Origin: JANXSS01 sp043729515 | Lineage (GTDB): Bacteria > Pseudomonadota > Gammaproteobacteria > Burkholderiales > Burkholderiaceae_D | Assembly (NCBI GenBank): GCA_043729515.1 | Contig: JAYTLK010000139.1 | Coordinates: 1 to 11,486 of the forward strand | Direction of reading: 5' to 3' | Length of the DNA stretch: 11,486 nucleotides | In this document: piece after piece, positions 1-6,397 of the stretch | Numbering within the stretch: position 1 is the first letter of the stretch | Layout: every line of letters starts with the position of its first letter | The notes under the pieces: model-generated | Told to the model about the DNA's origin: nothing | Databases searched by the model: none | Seen by the model: the letters and a program-made list of their open reading frames with translations, nothing else | Program-made: the position numbers and the translations under genes

Positions 1-679
1 GAATGCCACGCGCCTTGTCGGCATGAAATGCCCACACGCCGGCATAGCAGTCCGCCTGCAATTCAACCCGCACCGACAGGGCGTTGGCCTGCGTGCTGGA
101 AGCCTGGCGCCGGGCAGCATCCACCTTGGCCATGGTGCCGACCTGGTTCTGCACGTGATGTCCCACTTCATGTGCGATCACGTAGGCCTGGGCGAAATCG
201 CTGGCGACATGAAACCGCTCCTGCATCAATTTGTAGAACGCCAGATCGATGTACACCTTTTGGTCACCCGGGCAGTAGAACGGGCCACTGGCCGTTTGTC
301 CGGCGCCGCATGCGGTGGGGATGCTGCCGGTGAAGATGACCAGTTTCGGTTTGACGTAGCTGGCATTGCGCGCGGCAAAAAGCTGCGTCCAGGTGTCTTC
401 CGTGTCCGCCAGGACGGTCGATACCAATCGGGTCGTGCGGTCGGTGGCTGGCGCATGCGGCGCTGGTGCCTGCTGCGCCGTGGGCGCGCCGCCGCCGTTG
501 AGAAGACTGAGCACCGTTCCCGGGCTGATTCCGAAAAAATAAGACGCCACCAGTGCAATGACGATCGAGCCGACGCCGATCGTTCCGCCGCCCAGACCAA
601 ACCCGCCACCGCCGCCGCCACCGCCACTGCCCCGCACGTCCTCTACATTGTCGCTTTCGCGATTGCCTTCCCATTTCAT
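1..679 (-). CDS. ypfJ: YpfJ-like neutral zinc metallopeptidase (C-terminus cut by window edge)
   Basis: The frame starts at ATG 679 and runs off the left edge after 226 codons. It begins MKWEGNRESDNVED, the characteristic start of the YpfJ/zinc-metallopeptidase family. A glycine run follows (eight consecutive Gly at about 19-26), then one hydrophobic segment at about 32-51 that probably anchors the protein in the inner membrane. After an Ala/Pro-rich linker comes the catalytic domain, with the zinc motif HEVGHH at 170-175 and a downstream VELQADCYAG segment whose Glu206 may be the third zinc ligand. Family members are usually close to 290 residues, so roughly the last 60-70 should lie outside the window. 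The start is supported by family similarity; only a weak AGGGTGA-like ribosome site precedes it. The natural substrate of this family is not established. It lies in the same direction as the S4-domain gene, but a 197-base structured gap suggests separate transcription. Confidence 0.93.
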   Translation of the reverse strand, partial: MKWEGNRESDNVEDVRGSGGGGGGGGFGLGGGTIGVGSIVIALVASYFFGISPGTVLSLLNGGGAPTAQQAPAPHAPATDRTTRLVSTVLADTEDTWTQLFAARNASYVKPKLVIFTGSIPTACGAGQTASGPFYCPGDQKVYIDLAFYKLMQERFHVASDFAQAYVIAHEVGHHVQNQVGTMAKVDAARRQASSTQANALSVRVELQADCYAGVWAFHADKARGI

Positions 680-720
680 GCTGTCACCCTGTGGTTATCC
701 GATGATCTGTCGCTGTGGCA

Positions 721-763
721 CCGGCTTGCCGGGACCTCCCGCATGCTGGCTCGATTCAGCATG
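721..763. repeat. Three adjoining inverted repeats in the metallopeptidase leader
   Basis: Three perfect dyads lie end to end: CCGGC-TT-GCCGG (721-732), CGGGA-CC-TCCCG (730-741) and CATGCTG-N8-CAGCATG (742-763). They sit 42-84 bases upstream of the metallopeptidase ATG, just downstream of a possible -10 box. They could fold in the 5' leader or serve as a protein-binding site. The bases are seen directly; any function is inference. Confidence 0.5.
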
Positions 764-773
764 GATGTCGCGA

Positions 774-779
774 AGTGTA
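774..779 (-). promoter_or_regulatory. Possible -10 box for the metallopeptidase gene
   Basis: On the minus strand this reads TACACT in the context GGCTACACTTCG, matching four of six positions of TATAAT. No good -35 hexamer lies 16-18 bases upstream, so this is only a weak sigma-70 candidate. Transcription from it would start near 767, at the edge of the dyad cluster, and give a leader of about 90 bases. Confidence 0.25.
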
Positions 780-814
780 GCCGAATGCGCAGCGGCGCTT
801 GGCTTCCTGGCGCA

Positions 815-853
815 CATTGCCGCAGCGCCAGTTCGATCTGGCTCCAGGCAATG
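815..853. repeat. Nested inverted repeat (two-part hairpin)
   Basis: The outer arms CATTGCC (815-821) and GGCAATG (847-853) are perfectly complementary and enclose a second perfect dyad, GCCAG (827-831) and CTGGC (838-842), around a six-base loop. The internal loops are 5 and 4 bases. The element begins 24 bases past the stop of the S4-domain gene. It could end or stabilise the 3' end of the peptidase-S4 transcript, but no T-run follows it, so it is not a classical intrinsic terminator. Confidence 0.45.
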
Positions 854-876
854 TCGCCAGCACGGACGCTGCCGGT

Positions 877-1095
877 TCAGGCGTCGACCACCTGGATGCG
901 GATGTCGCCGAGGCGCACCGTTTGTCCCGCGCGGATCTTGCAGGTTTTCCGTGATTCCGGTTTGCCGTCGACGCTGACGGCGCCAGATGCCACCAGTGCC
1001 TTGCCGGCTCCACCACTGTCGCAGATGCCAACCAGTTTCAACAGCTGGTTGAGTTCGACGTAATCGTCATTGAGCGTGAATCGATGCTGTTGCAT
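877..1095 (-). CDS. Small S4-domain RNA-binding protein (YbcJ-like)
   Basis: This 72-residue protein is almost entirely one S4 RNA-binding fold: ELNQLLKLVGICDSGGAGKALV, then a GAVSVDGKPESRK turn, then AGQTVRLGDIRI strands. The stand-alone length and the sequence resemble the YbcJ family. S4 domains bind structured RNA, and stand-alone members are thought to act around ribosomes or rRNA; the target of this one cannot be read from the sequence. It starts 19 bases after the stop of the S9 peptidase gene, so the two are probably co-transcribed. No Shine-Dalgarno sequence precedes the ATG (the upstream bases end CATTCC), which suggests translation is coupled to the upstream gene. The start is the only ATG that gives an intact domain. 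The molecular role remains open. Confidence 0.9.
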   Translation of the reverse strand: MQQHRFTLNDDYVELNQLLKLVGICDSGGAGKALVASGAVSVDGKPESRKTCKIRAGQTVRLGDIRIQVVDA

Positions 1096-1114
1096 GGAAT
1101 GTTTTCAGGTTGTT

Positions 1115-3124
1115 TCAAGGTAAGGGCAGGTTCTTGATATCGATGACGACTTCGGCGCCCGGTGCGGCGAAGCCGAACACGCGGGAATAAAAATACCATT
1201 CCGCCTGCAAGGCATGCTGAATGTTTTCTGCGCGGCGAAAGCCGTGCTGTTCGCCTTCGAAGGTGATGTATGCCACTGGCAGGCCCTTTGCATCGAGGGC
1301 ATCGAACATGCCTTGCGACTGGTTGGGCGGCACCACCTTGTCGTCCAGGCCCTGGAACAGGATCAGCGGTACGGACAGGCGGTCGACGAAATGGATCGGC
1401 GAGCGGCTGCGGTACAGCGGTTCCGCCTCCGGGTACGGGCCGACCAGGTGATCGAGGTAACGTGATTCGAACTTGTGGCAATCCCTTGCCAGGGCGGCGA
1501 GATCGCTGACCCCGTAATAACTGGCGCCAGCCCGAAAAAATGCATGGAAGGTGAGGGCGGCCAAGGTCGTGTATCCGCCGGCGCTGCTGCCACGAATTGC
1601 GACCTGGGCGGCATCGGCTTCTCCGGCGGCGATCAGGAAACCGGCAGCGGCAATCGCATCGTCAACATCAACCACGCCCCACTGACCGTTGAGCCGTTCG
1701 CGGTAGGCGCGGCCATGGCCGGTGCTGCCGCCGTAGTTGACGTCGACAACGGCGAAGCCACGGCTGGTCCAGAACTGGATCGACAGGTTCAGCGTGGCTG
1801 TGGCAGTGGAGGTCGGCCCGCCATGGCTGATGACCAGCAGTGGCGGCAGACTATCCGGCATCGGTGCGAAATCCTGGTTATGCGGCGCGTAATGGAATGC
1901 ATGCGCGGTCTGGCCGTTCGTGGTCGGGAATTCGATTGCCTTGGGAGGCGACAGATAGCCGGAATCAATGTCGATGCCGACCGAGCGGCGCAGGATGCGC
2001 CACTTGCCATTGGCCAAATCGAGTCGGACAATGCTGTTCGGCATATCGGGCGCGCCGCCGATGAACACGGCGAAACCGGCACCAACCTTGAGGTCGCTGA
2101 TGGTTCGAAACGGCAGCGCAATCGGTGACAGCTGCAGGGTAGCCGAATCGAGCCGTGCAAGATGCCAGCTGCCGTTCCGGACGTAACTGCAGATCAGATC
2201 GCCGGCGGCATCGAAACCGTAGGTGTTGACACCAAAATTCCATTGCGCCCGGCCGAATTCGGCTGCCATCGGTTGCATGGCCTCAATCACCGGGCTGCCG
2301 GTAGTGTTGACATCGGCGATGCCGGATGCAATCGCCTGCGCGTGCGTCCGGTACAGATTCCACCAGCCACTGCGGTCGGAGACGAAATGCAGCTGGCCGG
2401 CGGGCGACCAGGCGGGTTGGAATACCGACTCGGTGCGACCGCCCGCCACCAGCACGGGCGTCGCCAAACTACCGTCGTCCTGTATGGTTGCCACCCACAG
2501 GCAAGTGCCGTCCCATGGCATGTCGGGATGATTCCACGACAGCCATGCCAGGCGCGTGCCGTCGGGACTCAAGCGCGGTGTGGCGTAGAAATCGCCGCCG
2601 GAAGCCAGTGTGTGACAGCTGCCGTCCAGCAGGTCGATGGCGACCAGGGTATTGCGCGCCTCGCGGGTACCGGCCGCATGGTCCTCGCATACCGCGATCA
2701 GCCGGTTGCGGCGAATGTCCATGACTGCGTCGGCGTAGCGCTGCGCACTTGCAGGCGAGAGCGCCTCAGGTTCAGCATTCGACGCAGTGGCGTCTTGCGC
2801 TGCCAGGCGATAGAGCCGTTGGTCGCTGAACTGGGAAAACAGGACGCTGCCATCCGAGACGCAATAGGCGCCTCCGCCATATTCATGGACCCGGGTGCGC
2901 ACGTTCCAGGGCGCCTGCAGCAGATCGCGGGTTTCGCCGGCGCGATGCCGGACCAGGACACAGCGTCCACCTTCGCGTGGCCTGCCTTCGATCCAGTAAA
3001 TGTCGCTGCCGTCGATCTGCGGCTGGTCCAGGCTGACGCTGTCGGCCACGATGGTCTGTGGCGTGATCGGGGAAATCCAGGCGCCGTAGCAGGCGATGTT
3101 TTTTTCGGCGCGATGATCGTTCAT
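1115..3124 (-). CDS. S9-family serine peptidase (prolyl oligopeptidase / acylaminoacyl-peptidase type)
   Basis: This 669-residue protein has the two-part S9 architecture: an N-terminal beta-propeller region (about 1-400, with repeated strands such as ATPRLSPDGTRLAWLSW and FQPAWSPAGQLHFVSD) and a C-terminal alpha/beta hydrolase (about 400-650). The HGGP oxyanion motif is at 434-437, the nucleophile motif GSSAGG at 512-517 (Ser514), the acid in GLDDKVVPP (probably Asp595) and the histidine in GEQHGF (His627), so the triad appears complete. No signal peptide is visible, so it is probably cytoplasmic and cleaves short peptides or acyl-peptides; the exact specificity is unknown. ATG 3124 is the only standard start in this frame: no ATG, GTG or TTG precedes it back to the stop near 3257. 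No Shine-Dalgarno sequence is present (upstream ACTGCCCCC). The S4-domain gene follows closely. Confidence 0.93.
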   Translation of the reverse strand: MNDHRAEKNIACYGAWISPITPQTIVADSVSLDQPQIDGSDIYWIEGRPREGGRCVLVRHRAGETRDLLQAPWNVRTRVHEYGGGAYCVSDGSVLFSQFSDQRLYRLAAQDATASNAEPEALSPASAQRYADAVMDIRRNRLIAVCEDHAAGTREARNTLVAIDLLDGSCHTLASGGDFYATPRLSPDGTRLAWLSWNHPDMPWDGTCLWVATIQDDGSLATPVLVAGGRTESVFQPAWSPAGQLHFVSDRSGWWNLYRTHAQAIASGIADVNTTGSPVIEAMQPMAAEFGRAQWNFGVNTYGFDAAGDLICSYVRNGSWHLARLDSATLQLSPIALPFRTISDLKVGAGFAVFIGGAPDMPNSIVRLDLANGKWRILRRSVGIDIDSGYLSPPKAIEFPTTNGQTAHAFHYAPHNQDFAPMPDSLPPLLVISHGGPTSTATATLNLSIQFWTSRGFAVVDVNYGGSTGHGRAYRERLNGQWGVVDVDDAIAAAGFLIAAGEADAAQVAIRGSSAGGYTTLAALTFHAFFRAGASYYGVSDLAALARDCHKFESRYLDHLVGPYPEAEPLYRSRSPIHFVDRLSVPLILFQGLDDKVVPPNQSQGMFDALDAKGLPVAYITFEGEQHGFRRAENIQHALQAEWYFYSRVFGFAAPGAEVVIDIKNLPLP

Positions 3125-3150
3125 GGGGGCAGTGTGCGTCCTGGAAGTGA

Positions 3151-3235
3151 ATTGCCGGCGTGTCGGCGATTTCTCGGGTGTCGGTGCGCCTGGTGAGCCA
3201 GAACGATGGAATCGGGCAATGCTGCTGCCGGCAAT
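3151..3235. repeat. Widely spaced 9-base inverted repeat between exoI and the S9 peptidase gene
   Basis: ATTGCCGGC at 3151-3159 is the exact reverse complement of GCCGGCAAT at 3227-3235, with 67 bases between them. The 132-base gap holding it has no clear promoter or terminator. In GC-rich DNA such a match can arise by chance, so this is noted without a function. Confidence 0.25.
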
Positions 3236-3256
3236 GTCGCGGCCGGACGCCGTGGT

Positions 3257-4690
3257 TCACACACGTTCCGGCGCGATCGTCTCGGCGTAATCGTACAGGG
3301 CGCCGAGCACCTGCTCGCCGCGTTCGTCGATGTCTTCCGACAGGCGATCGATCTCGTCGAACAGCATCTCCACGGTGCGGGCGCCGCCGGCGCCATCGAA
3401 CAGGCGCCCGGCGCGATGCTGCTCCCAGCGATCACGCCCGGCCGCGTCGAGCGTGTCCGGGAAATTGCGGGCCTGGAAGCGAAACACCAGTTCTTCCAGC
3501 CGCATGTCGTCGAAATGCGGACGCGCGGCGGCAAGCCGCTCTGGCGTCAGTGCGCGCAGTTGCTGCAAGGTGCGGCGGTCGGCATTGCCAAGAAAGCCAC
3601 CATACAGATCTTCGTCGACATCGGCCGGCGCCGGGGGCGGGCGGGCAAAAACCTGCTGCCAGAGACCGGCGTCGAGCGGCAGCGTTTCAGCCACCTCGGC
3701 ATGCCGCATTGCCTGCGCGATGTCGATGTTCCAGCGTTGTGCCATCTCGGCCGACAGAATTTTCAGGTTGCGGATGACCACCGGCGACTTGTTGACATGA
3801 ATCGTCTTGATCGGAAGGCGTTCGACGCCCGCCGGCATGTCGTCGGTACGGGTAAACATGCGCAGACGAATCGTTTCCACATCCAGGGTTGCCAGCAGTG
3901 CCGGATCCTGCGCCAGATCCCAGACGATCAGTTCATTGCGATTGGTCGGATGCACGGCCAGCGGCCAGACCAGGGCGATGCAGCCGCGTTCTGCCGGCAC
4001 CATGCCGGTGACATGCAGGAAGGGCTGGCGTTGCGGCCAGCCGATCTCGTCGTTGACGCGATCCTTGCGGTGCAGGGCAACGCAGAAGTCGAACAGTTTC
4101 GGTTGCCGCTCGCGGATCAGGCGCGCCAGGGCGATGGTCGCCCGCACGTCCGACAACGCATCGTGGGCGCTGTCGTGCGCCAGGCCGTTGGCTGCGGCCA
4201 GGTCTTCGAGCTTGAAGCTTGGCCGGCCGTCGGGATGGCGCGGCCAGACGATGCCGTCCGGCCGCAGGGCATAGGCAGTGCGGACCATGTCGAGGATGTC
4301 CCACCGTCCGCAGTCGTTCTGCCACTCGCGGCCGTAAGGGTCGATCAAATTGCGCCAGAACAGAAATCGCGTGACTTCGTCATCAAAGCGAATCGTGTTG
4401 TAGCCGACACCGATCGTGCCCGGTTCGGCAAACGCTTTTTCGATGGCGTCGGCGAAGGCGACTTCCGGTACGCCGCGCTCCAGGCACACCTGTGGCGTGA
4501 TGCCGGTGATCAGGCAGGACTGCGGGTCCGGCAGGTAATCGGTCGCTGGCTTGCAGTAGAGCATGAGCGGTTCGCCCACCTCGTCGAGCGCGGCATTGGT
4601 GCGGATGGCGGCGAACTGCGCCGGCCGGTCGCGGCGTGGTCGCACGCCGAAGGTTTCATAGTCGTGCCAGAGAAAAGTATGCGATGCCAT
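3257..4690 (-). CDS. sbcB: Exodeoxyribonuclease I
   Basis: This 477-residue protein is close to the E. coli enzyme's length (475) and aligns along its whole length. ExoI degrades single-stranded DNA 3' to 5' and acts in mismatch repair and recombination; many homologues contact SSB. The DEDDh exonuclease residues are visible: Asp10 and Glu12 in HDYETFG, Asp103 in GYNTIRFDDE, and His176 and Asp181 in HDALSD, each five residues earlier than in E. coli. The ExoI-specific middle and C-terminal regions follow, including WNIDIAQAMRHAE and the LEELVFRFQARNFP segment. The ATG lies 18 bases after the HDOD stop, so the genes are probably one operon. The bases before the ATG are a pyrimidine run (CTTTTTCTTTTCC) rather than a Shine-Dalgarno sequence, so initiation may depend on coupling or on S1 binding. 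Confidence 0.97.
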   Translation of the reverse strand: MASHTFLWHDYETFGVRPRRDRPAQFAAIRTNAALDEVGEPLMLYCKPATDYLPDPQSCLITGITPQVCLERGVPEVAFADAIEKAFAEPGTIGVGYNTIRFDDEVTRFLFWRNLIDPYGREWQNDCGRWDILDMVRTAYALRPDGIVWPRHPDGRPSFKLEDLAAANGLAHDSAHDALSDVRATIALARLIRERQPKLFDFCVALHRKDRVNDEIGWPQRQPFLHVTGMVPAERGCIALVWPLAVHPTNRNELIVWDLAQDPALLATLDVETIRLRMFTRTDDMPAGVERLPIKTIHVNKSPVVIRNLKILSAEMAQRWNIDIAQAMRHAEVAETLPLDAGLWQQVFARPPPAPADVDEDLYGGFLGNADRRTLQQLRALTPERLAAARPHFDDMRLEELVFRFQARNFPDTLDAAGRDRWEQHRAGRLFDGAGGARTVEMLFDEIDRLSEDIDERGEQVLGALYDYAETIAPERV

Positions 4691-4708
4691 GGAAAAGAAA
4701 AAGGCGAA

Positions 4709-5578
4709 TCAATCGAAGAGCGCCTGGCTGACGGCGTCGAACTGCATTTCGGTCTCGCGGAAGATGCGGGCATATTCATGTTCTTCCATGCCCAGGCCGT
4801 CCCAGGCCACCTGCGACACCGGCGCGACCAGATCATCTTCAAGCCCACCCAGGTCGAGTGCCTGAACGATCGAGTTTGCCACATGCACGACCGAGGCAAT
4901 TGACGCATGCCCAAATGCCTCCGGGTCGTGATGACCGGCAATCGCCTTGCGAATCGTCTCGGAAAAATTCCATTGCGCCGCCAACACGGTGCCAACGGCG
5001 ACATGATCGGTGCCAAGGACGGCGCGTTCCGCGTCGAGCAGGTGGCAATCGGCAGCGGCACGGGCGGCGATGACGGCGGCGTACTGCTGCGGAAAGCGGC
5101 TCACCAGCACCAACCGGCCGATGTCGTGCAGCAGGCCGGCCGTGAACGCATAGTCCTGGTTCAAGTGCAGGTGCATCGCCAGCACCTTGCAGCAGACGGC
5201 AGTGGCGTTGGAGTGCCGCCAGAAGGCGCGGGAATCGAAGCCGGTGCAGGCGCTGTCCGGGAATTGCTCGGCCAGGGCAGTTGCGATGATGAGATGGCGC
5301 ACGCTGCGCACGCCGAGCAGGGAAATCGCCTGCTGGATGGTGGTGACCTTGGACTGGCTGCCGAAGAACGAAGAGTTCGCGAAACGCAGCGTCTTGGCGG
5401 TCAGTGCCTGATCATGCGAGACCTTGCGTGCCAGCGTGCCGATGTCGATGTCGTCGTCATCGACCGCATTCAACAGGTCCATGACGACGGTCGACAGGGT
5501 AGGCAGGTTCTGCAGATGCCTGATGACTTCGGCGGGATCGATTTTCTGCGATCCGGGCAGCGGCGGTAGTGCGCTCAT
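4709..5578 (-). CDS. HDOD-domain signalling protein
   Basis: This 289-residue protein is mostly one HDOD domain, about residues 15-235. The typical entry HLQNLPTLSTVVMDLLNAV is followed by VSHDQALTAKTLRFANSSFFG and ISLLGVRSVRHLIIATAL. HDOD domains are HD-superfamily folds used in bacterial signal transduction, generally thought to be regulatory rather than catalytic. Here some HD-like residues remain (His122, His151-Asp152 in LLHDIG, His216-His217), so enzymatic activity cannot be excluded. No second output domain is present. The start has a strong ribosome site, GGAAGG eight bases before the ATG, and overlaps the stop of the preceding gene as ATGA, indicating translational coupling. Downstream, exodeoxyribonuclease I follows after 18 bases. 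The signal sensed and the partner protein are not evident. Confidence 0.93.
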   Translation of the reverse strand: MSALPPLPGSQKIDPAEVIRHLQNLPTLSTVVMDLLNAVDDDDIDIGTLARKVSHDQALTAKTLRFANSSFFGSQSKVTTIQQAISLLGVRSVRHLIIATALAEQFPDSACTGFDSRAFWRHSNATAVCCKVLAMHLHLNQDYAFTAGLLHDIGRLVLVSRFPQQYAAVIAARAAADCHLLDAERAVLGTDHVAVGTVLAAQWNFSETIRKAIAGHHDPEAFGHASIASVVHVANSIVQALDLGGLEDDLVAPVSQVAWDGLGMEEHEYARIFRETEMQFDAVSQALFD

Positions 5579-5943
5579 TGATTGCCTTCCGCGCGAAATC
5601 GCAGCATGTAGTCCTGCAGGATGCCGGTGGCATCGTGTCCTGGCACAGGCGGGGCGCCGTTGTCGCCGCCATCCTGCGCGCTGAATTTGCCTGACGGTCG
5701 GAACAGCCGTTCGACCCGCGCCATGCGGCGGGCGCGTTCTGCCTGCTCATCGTCGGGTTGCACGCCATCGGCCGCTATCGCGACCGAATCAATCTGGTGC
5801 CGCTGTAGCGATTCGAGCAGCGATGCAGTGAGGACGGTGCCGGTCGGCAGCAAGACATTGCCTTTGGTATCGAGCACGGAATCGGACAAGGTCATGCCTG
5901 GTTCGGCGGCGGCAAGGGCAATCAGCAAATGACGATGTGACAT
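5575..5943 (-). CDS. Small unknown protein resembling the N-terminal domain of HD-GYP/HDOD regulators
   Basis: No named family was recognised with confidence for this 122-residue protein. Residues about 5-60 have the pattern PGMTLSDSVLDTKGNVLLPTG, then LTASLLESLQRHQIDSVAI, reminiscent of the small beta-rich module found before HD-GYP domains (L-PGM-L--DV---G--LL--G--L, then a helix ending in a V-I strand). The rest is polar and probably disordered, except for the ending ILQDYMLRFRAEGNQ. There is no signal peptide or membrane segment. Its stop overlaps the HDOD start by four bases (ATGA), so the two proteins are probably made together and may form a split version of an otherwise fused regulator. 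It is the first gene of the unit, about 61 bases downstream of a predicted transcription start. The ribosome site is weak (GGAATTTCC before the ATG). Confidence 0.8.
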   Translation of the reverse strand: MSHRHLLIALAAAEPGMTLSDSVLDTKGNVLLPTGTVLTASLLESLQRHQIDSVAIAADGVQPDDEQAERARRMARVERLFRPSGKFSAQDGGDNGAPPVPGHDATGILQDYMLRFRAEGNQ

Positions 5944-6005
5944 GGAAATTCCGTTTCAAGCGATGACGGGCAATGCAAGAATCTCGGTTCTGATCAGGCG
6001 ACGAG

Positions 6006-6019
6006 TGCCAATTATGGCA
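6006..6019. repeat. Inverted repeat TGCCA-N4-TGGCA over a -10 box
   Basis: The five-base arms TGCCA (6006-6010) and TGGCA (6015-6019) enclose ATTA and cover the predicted -10 of the HDOD operon. The position would suit an operator, but the arms are short and no second copy that would support regulator binding is visible nearby. Confidence 0.3.
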
Positions 6020-6039
6020 GCTTGCGGCGCGGCTGTATT
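6011..6039 (-). promoter_or_regulatory. Predicted sigma-70 promoter of the unknown-HDOD-exoI operon
   Basis: On the minus strand the -10 is CATAAT (6016-6011), preceded by TGC as an extended -10 (TGN). A 17-base spacer separates it from AATACA (6039-6034), a weak -35. The start of transcription would fall near 6004, giving a leader of about 60 bases before ATG 5943. Its -35 overlaps that of the divergent plus-strand promoter by two bases. Confidence 0.5.
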
Positions 6040-6066
6040 GGCAGCGCGGCAAGCGACTGCTACGCT
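6038..6066 (+). promoter_or_regulatory. Predicted sigma-70 promoter of the GIY-YIG-like gene
   Basis: The -35 is TTGGCA (6038-6043), five of six consensus bases. The spacer is 17 bases and the -10 is TACGCT (6061-6066), with the key T, A and final T present. The expected transcription start is around 6073, next to ATG 6074, so the message could be leaderless. Confidence 0.45.
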
Positions 6067-6073
6067 GCGCACC

Positions 6074-6397
6074 ATGCCCCGTCATCATCATCATGTCTAT
6101 GTGGTCGAATTGTCACCCGACGTGATCTACGAAACGCGTTTCAAGAAAGCGAATCCGGAGCATGTGCGTGGCAAGCCGTGCGTCTATGTCGGCATGACCG
6201 GTCTGAACCCCGACCTGCGCTTCGACAAGCACAAGGCCGGCATCCAGGCCAACCGCTATGTCTTCGAATTCGGCCTGCGGCTGCTGCCGGCGCTCTACGC
6301 AATGTACAACCCGATGCCGTATCACGCCGCCTGCGAAATGGAAGTCGAACTGGCGATCGGCTTGCGGGAACTGGGCTACGGCGTCTGGCAAGCTTGA
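6074..6397 (+). CDS. Small GIY-YIG-like protein
   Basis: This 107-residue protein begins MPRHHHHVYVVEL. By eye it follows the layout of the GIY-YIG nuclease superfamily: a first strand VYVVEL (8-13, at the GIY position), CVYVGMTG (37-43, with YVG at the YIG position), an LRFDKHKAG segment (Arg49 and His53, at the catalytic Arg and the H--G turn), and a late helix AACEMEVELAIGLRELGYGV that would supply the acidic residue (Glu90 or a neighbour). The spacing between the GIY-like and YIG-like strands (about 29 residues) is longer than usual, and GIY itself is degenerate, so nuclease activity is uncertain. The frame is open back to ATG 5942, but that start would overlap the divergent gene; ATG 6074 fits the conserved part and the promoter. 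There is no Shine-Dalgarno sequence. It is the only plus-strand gene here, and it ends directly against glnS. Confidence 0.82.
   Translation: MPRHHHHVYVVELSPDVIYETRFKKANPEHVRGKPCVYVGMTGLNPDLRFDKHKAGIQANRYVFEFGLRLLPALYAMYNPMPYHAACEMEVELAIGLRELGYGVWQA

Noticed and set aside
23..1063. A 346-codon plus-strand open frame spanning the metallopeptidase, its leader and the S4-domain gene
   Set aside because: It covers two recognisable minus-strand genes and their gap, and the translation is Arg/Ala-rich without motifs.
2162..3196. A 344-codon plus-strand open frame opposite the S9 peptidase gene
   Set aside because: Antisense to a gene with a full catalytic triad; the translation has no domain-like pattern.
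3206..4903. A 565-codon plus-strand open frame opposite exoI and the end of the HDOD gene
   Set aside because: It is antisense to two well-supported genes, its translation is rich in Arg/Ala/Gly with no recognisable domain, and long antisense frames are expected in GC-rich coding DNA.
5942..6073. A 44-residue upstream extension of the GIY-YIG-like protein
   Set aside because: It would overlap the start of the divergent unknown gene and both predicted promoters; conserved-looking sequence begins only at the 6074 start.
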